From NCBI GenBank assembly GCA_019973575.1, contig BPUI01000001.1, positions 682,001 through 746,000 of the forward strand: a stretch of DNA of 64,000 bases. Reading direction: 5' to 3'. The notes under the pieces are model-generated. The model was not told the origin of the DNA. It worked only from the letters and a program-made list of their open reading frames with translations, and made no database searches. The translations under genes were made by a program, and so were the position numbers. The DNA is from Gemmatimonadetes bacterium T265 (lineage in GTDB: Bacteria > Gemmatimonadota > Gemmatimonadetes > Gemmatimonadales > Gemmatimonadaceae). Shown piece by piece: positions 61,144 to 64,000 of this stretch (position 1 is the stretch's first letter; each line of letters opens with the position of its first letter).

Positions 61144-63321
61144 CTACATGCGCCACCACCGCCCGTCATCTCGGGTGACGGCGTCGATGCCGCGCACCGC
61201 GAACTCGCGGACCCACACGGATGGGTCCTCGACCGCGCGGCGGCGGAGGAACGCGAGCGCGGCGGCGTAGCCGGCGTCATCGACGGCGATGCCGAGAGCC
61301 CAGAGCGCGGCTTGTCGGACGCCGGCGTCGGGGTCGTGCTCGGCGGCGGCCTGCAAGGCGGGTGCGGCTGCCGGGTCGTGCCCCAGGAACGCGAGACATG
61401 CGGCGGCGGCGATCCGCACCTCGAAGTCAGGGTGCTCGAACCCAGGGAGGACAAATCGGAGATCTCGGAGGGCCCCCAACTCGCCGCGCGCGACGACCCC
61501 GTGCAGACGTGCCTGCGGGCCGCCCCACTCGGTTGCGGCGTAGAGCAGGACCTCGGTTCGGTCGAGAAGCGTGGTGGCGCGCTCTCGCTCCGTCTGCGCG
61601 CGGGGGTTCCGGTAATCTGGGTTCCGGAGCAACCGCACTGCGTGCCGGAGCCGGTTGGCGATGGCACCGGCGGTTGGGATCGTCCGCGCGACGCGCCAGA
61701 TCGGGCGCGCGAACGCTTGGACCTCGGACCCGAGCATCCCGACGCCGGGGATCGGCGACGCGCTCTCGACCCCGCGACCAGACTGCGTAGTGGATGGTGC
61801 GCCGGCGGCAGCGCCCGTGACGGCGCGGTCGATCTCGTCCTGGTCCCGTTCGAGCGATCCCCGCAGCGCGGCCCAGGCTACGGTTTCCGCCTCGTCTTTC
61901 CCCGTGCGCGGCCGCGCTGCGTCGCTCTCGCACGCAGACACGAGGAGGCGCAGTTCATCGCGGAGTAACAGGGCCCGCCCGACGCGTACCGCGGGAACGC
62001 GCGCCGCGAGCGCCGTGACCAGGCTCGACGTCGGCGCGAGCGCGCGCCAGCGTTCCTCAATATTCAGCCGCTGCACGTACCGGGTGGCCGCCGCGAGGTC
62101 GTCTGCCGGGCCGTAGTACGGGTGATACCCGACAGCGCCAATGCGGGCGACCCGCGGACGCACGCGCGCCGCCAAGGAGGCGTCGGCCGGCGGGGTGCCT
62201 GCCCGTGCGGCGGCTGCACGAGTGAAGGACCCGGACAGCACGGCGCTGAGGCTATACCGGCCCTCCGGCGCCAGTGTGTGGTCGCGCCGGACTTCCTCGG
62301 CAACGTCTCCCAGCGGGACGGCGGGCACGCCGAGGCGCGCGCAGGCCCGGCATACCGCCTCCGCGCTTCGTTCCGCGTCGTTCAGGAAGTACGGCGACAG
62401 GTCGACGTCGTCGTCGGCGATGTAGGCGGGGACGAAAAGGTGTAGCCGCGCGTCGCCGCGGTCGACCTGGCGCAGCGCGGGCTGGTTCCGACGACAACAG
62501 GCGAGCAGGGCGTGGACGACGCGGGTCGTGACGAACTCCGTCGACCACCGCTCGGCGGTCTCGAGCTCCCGTCGGACGTCCGTTGTGGACATGGGCCGCG
62601 GCTTGCCGCCGAGACGCTGCGCCGCGCCGACGCGGTCCGCCCACACGGCGCCAGCGGCGTCCTCCACCGCGCGCCGGAACGACGTGTCCGACGGAGCGTC
62701 GGCCGCGCCCTCGGGCAGATCACTGGGGAGGTACAACCGGCGTCCTGCGGCCGGCGCGTGGTGGTGACCGGCCGTCGGCCCGGCGACCTCGCGCACGCGG
62801 CCGTCGGCGACGAGGCGACGCAGGTGCACGACGACGTTGTTGAACGAGGCGGCGCGCACCTGTTCCGGCGCGCATCCGGCTTCCGCGGCCCACGTGGCCG
62901 CCGCGGCCGCGGCGACCTCGGTCGGCCGCACGGCGCGCCCGTGGAGCCGGACGAGGTTTCGGACCACGTCCAGCACGCGCTCCGAAGCGGTGGGCTCGGT
63001 CGGGAGCCCCGCCGTGGCTTCAGGTGTGCCCGGCAGCGCGTAGTACCGGAACCATGCCCGCTTACCGGGCGAGGTGAGTGCGCCACGCTCGAAGCAGGCA
63101 ACGACGCACCGCGAGAACGTGACGCGCCACGTCGCGTCGGTGCCGAACAGCGCCCGCGCGTCGGTCCCCATGGCGTCCGCGATCTCCGCCATCGACACGG
63201 CGCGGCCGTGTACGGTGGTGGCTGCCGCCACGGCCGCGCAGATGGCGCACACGGTTGCGCGCGGCGTCGGCGCCGCGGCGGGGGGCGCGCTCGCGCCCGA
63301 CGCGCATCCGGTGCTGGTCAT
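61144..63321 (-). CDS. Unrecognised 725-residue protein with winged-helix-like and HEAT-like parts
   Basis: Its ATG overlaps the stop of the upstream ATPase gene (ATGA). Residues about 15-95 and 105-190 look like two winged-helix-type domains (VSMAEIADAMGTDARALFG with RCVVACFERGALTSPGKRAWFRYY; RPTEVAAAAAA with NNVVVHLRRLVADGRVREV). A middle part of unknown fold (300-560) follows. The C-terminal 110 residues carry HEAT-like repeats (HPDFEVRIAAAACLAFLG, PDAGVRQAALWALG, PSVWVREFAVRGI). I know no family with this order. Coupling to a TniB-like ATPase suggests a role in transposition targeting or regulation of a mobile element; this is inference only. Confidence 0.7.
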   Translation of the reverse strand: MTSTGCASGASAPPAAAPTPRATVCAICAAVAAATTVHGRAVSMAEIADAMGTDARALFGTDATWRVTFSRCVVACFERGALTSPGKRAWFRYYALPGTPEATAGLPTEPTASERVLDVVRNLVRLHGRAVRPTEVAAAAAATWAAEAGCAPEQVRAASFNNVVVHLRRLVADGRVREVAGPTAGHHHAPAAGRRLYLPSDLPEGAADAPSDTSFRRAVEDAAGAVWADRVGAAQRLGGKPRPMSTTDVRRELETAERWSTEFVTTRVVHALLACCRRNQPALRQVDRGDARLHLFVPAYIADDDVDLSPYFLNDAERSAEAVCRACARLGVPAVPLGDVAEEVRRDHTLAPEGRYSLSAVLSGSFTRAAAARAGTPPADASLAARVRPRVARIGAVGYHPYYGPADDLAAATRYVQRLNIEERWRALAPTSSLVTALAARVPAVRVGRALLLRDELRLLVSACESDAARPRTGKDEAETVAWAALRGSLERDQDEIDRAVTGAAAGAPSTTQSGRGVESASPIPGVGMLGSEVQAFARPIWRVARTIPTAGAIANRLRHAVRLLRNPDYRNPRAQTERERATTLLDRTEVLLYAATEWGGPQARLHGVVARGELGALRDLRFVLPGFEHPDFEVRIAAAACLAFLGHDPAAAPALQAAAEHDPDAGVRQAALWALGIAVDDAGYAAALAFLRRRAVEDPSVWVREFAVRGIDAVTRDDGRWWRM

Positions 63322-64000
63322 GCCGCCTCCCGTTGTGCGTCGCGCCCGTCGTCGCCCCGTTCGTCAGCGGACGAATCGTCGTCGCGCGTCGCCGCGGGGT
63401 CGACGGAACGCGGGGGCGGACTGCCGGCCGTTCCGTCCGGGGATGGCGCCCCGGCCGCACGGCCCCCCCCGCACCTCCCCGGCGGGCGCGGCGGCTTACG
63501 AGCCGGCTTCGTGACGTCGCCCTCCGGCGGGGGTGGCGCGGAGCGTTCGGGCGCGGAGGGGTTGGGCGCCGGGGCCGTGGGCGTCGGAGTGCCAGGCTTC
63601 GAGGGCCGGCCCCGCCCGAGCCACCCCTTCTTCCAGTCGTCCAGCGCGCGCCGCTCGTCCATCTGCGACAGGGCGTAGACGGCGCGCAGCAGGGTGAGGT
63701 CGATCAGGGGTGCGCCGCCGGTCGCGGCGCAAGCCGCGTCCAGCTTGCGGAGGAACGGACAGATGTCCCCGGGCAGGCCGCGCATGATCGCGTGCAGATA
63801 GGTCACCTGCTCGAGGTGGTCGGGGTTGTCGCGCCGGAGCAAGGCGAAGTGGGGGTGGACGGCGGCCAGGAACGCCCACGTGTCCTCGAAATCGTAGGGC
63901 GTGAAGTGGCACCACTGGTGGACGCGCCGGTACACCTGCGGCGACCGGGCGACCAGGTCGGGCAGGTCGTCCATCCCGATCAGCACGACGGTCAACGGCC
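63318..64000 (-). CDS. TniB/TnsC-like AAA+ ATPase, C-terminal part, cut by window edge
   Basis: The frame is open to the end of the window, so the Walker motifs lie outside it; 227 residues are visible. TVVLIGMDDLPDLVARSP resembles the sensor-1 strand and following loop of TniB/IstB-type ATPases, with VYRRVHQWCHFTPYDFEDTW after it (expected arginine-finger region), and a lid helix (LIDLTLLRAVYALSQMDERR). A Pro/Ala/Gly-rich and acidic tail of about 90 residues ends the protein. If so, it would activate a transposase and choose target DNA. Without the P-loop, the call is tentative. Confidence 0.55.
   Translation of the reverse strand, partial: PLTVVLIGMDDLPDLVARSPQVYRRVHQWCHFTPYDFEDTWAFLAAVHPHFALLRRDNPDHLEQVTYLHAIMRGLPGDICPFLRKLDAACAATGGAPLIDLTLLRAVYALSQMDERRALDDWKKGWLGRGRPSKPGTPTPTAPAPNPSAPERSAPPPPEGDVTKPARKPPRPPGRCGGGRAAGAPSPDGTAGSPPPRSVDPAATRDDDSSADERGDDGRDAQREAA

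Overview
The window is very GC-rich DNA (about three quarters G+C by eye) packed with genes on both strands. The gene families suggest a Gemmatimonadota-like soil bacterium: secreted enzymes with signal peptides ending in Ala-Gln, DinB and DUF2911 proteins, Reg_prop/Y_Y_Y sensors fused to GGDEF-EAL, an ECF-sigma/Ser-Thr-kinase pair, a CarboxypepD_reg TonB receptor, and a PadR regulator next to a permease-prefix protein. This placement is inferred from families, not from a marker gene.

Layout. 1-4.8 kb: end of a GH13 amylase, small secreted proteins (DinB/DUF3471, PCYCGC, DUF2911), an esterase and msrA. 4.9-9.5 kb: an amino-sugar operon on the minus strand (NagB/PIG-L fusion, GH20 hexosaminidase, ROK kinase) with overlapping genes. 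9.8-21.6 kb: two amidases, a 1331-aa propeller-GGDEF-EAL protein, DUF2076, an amidohydrolase and small membrane or lipoproteins. 21.9-26.3 kb: a decayed patch holding a truncated ECF sigma factor, a Ser/Thr kinase gene with three frame breaks, and a frame-broken secreted protein. 26.3-33.4 kb: GH78-like and GH2 glycosidases, an M20 peptidase-like hydrolase and an amidohydrolase, the last three forming a tight operon. 33.7-45.5 kb: a GNAT gene whose start was shifted by a 14-bp duplication, a second propeller-GGDEF-EAL protein, GH3, a thiolase, an MBL-fold hydrolase, a third amidase and DUF72. 45.5-47.5 kb: an APC permease and a gutted permease relic.

48.0-54.1 kb is the highlight: a self-contained selenocysteine locus. 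It contains tRNA-Sec (anticodon UCA), selD, selB and selA, bounded on both outer sides by AhpD-like (carboxymuconolactone decarboxylase fold) genes that read through an in-frame TGA at the second position of the CxxC motif (CxxU). Each TGA is followed, after exactly 11 nt, by a 6-bp hairpin with a GGTC loop, the geometry of a bacterial SECIS. Machinery and two client proteins therefore sit together in about 6 kb.

54.2-60.8 kb: an APC permease, a TonB receptor, a His-rich membrane pair, and PadR with a stand-alone permease-prefix protein. 61.1-64 kb: a two-gene unit with a TniB/TnsC-like ATPase fragment (cut by the window edge) and an unrecognised 725-aa protein, probably the edge of a mobile element.

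Across the window an octamer, GCCTAACG/CGTTAGGC, recurs at least 48 times by my reading, in all reading frames and between genes, far above chance for such GC-rich DNA. It is missing from the last 4.4 kb.
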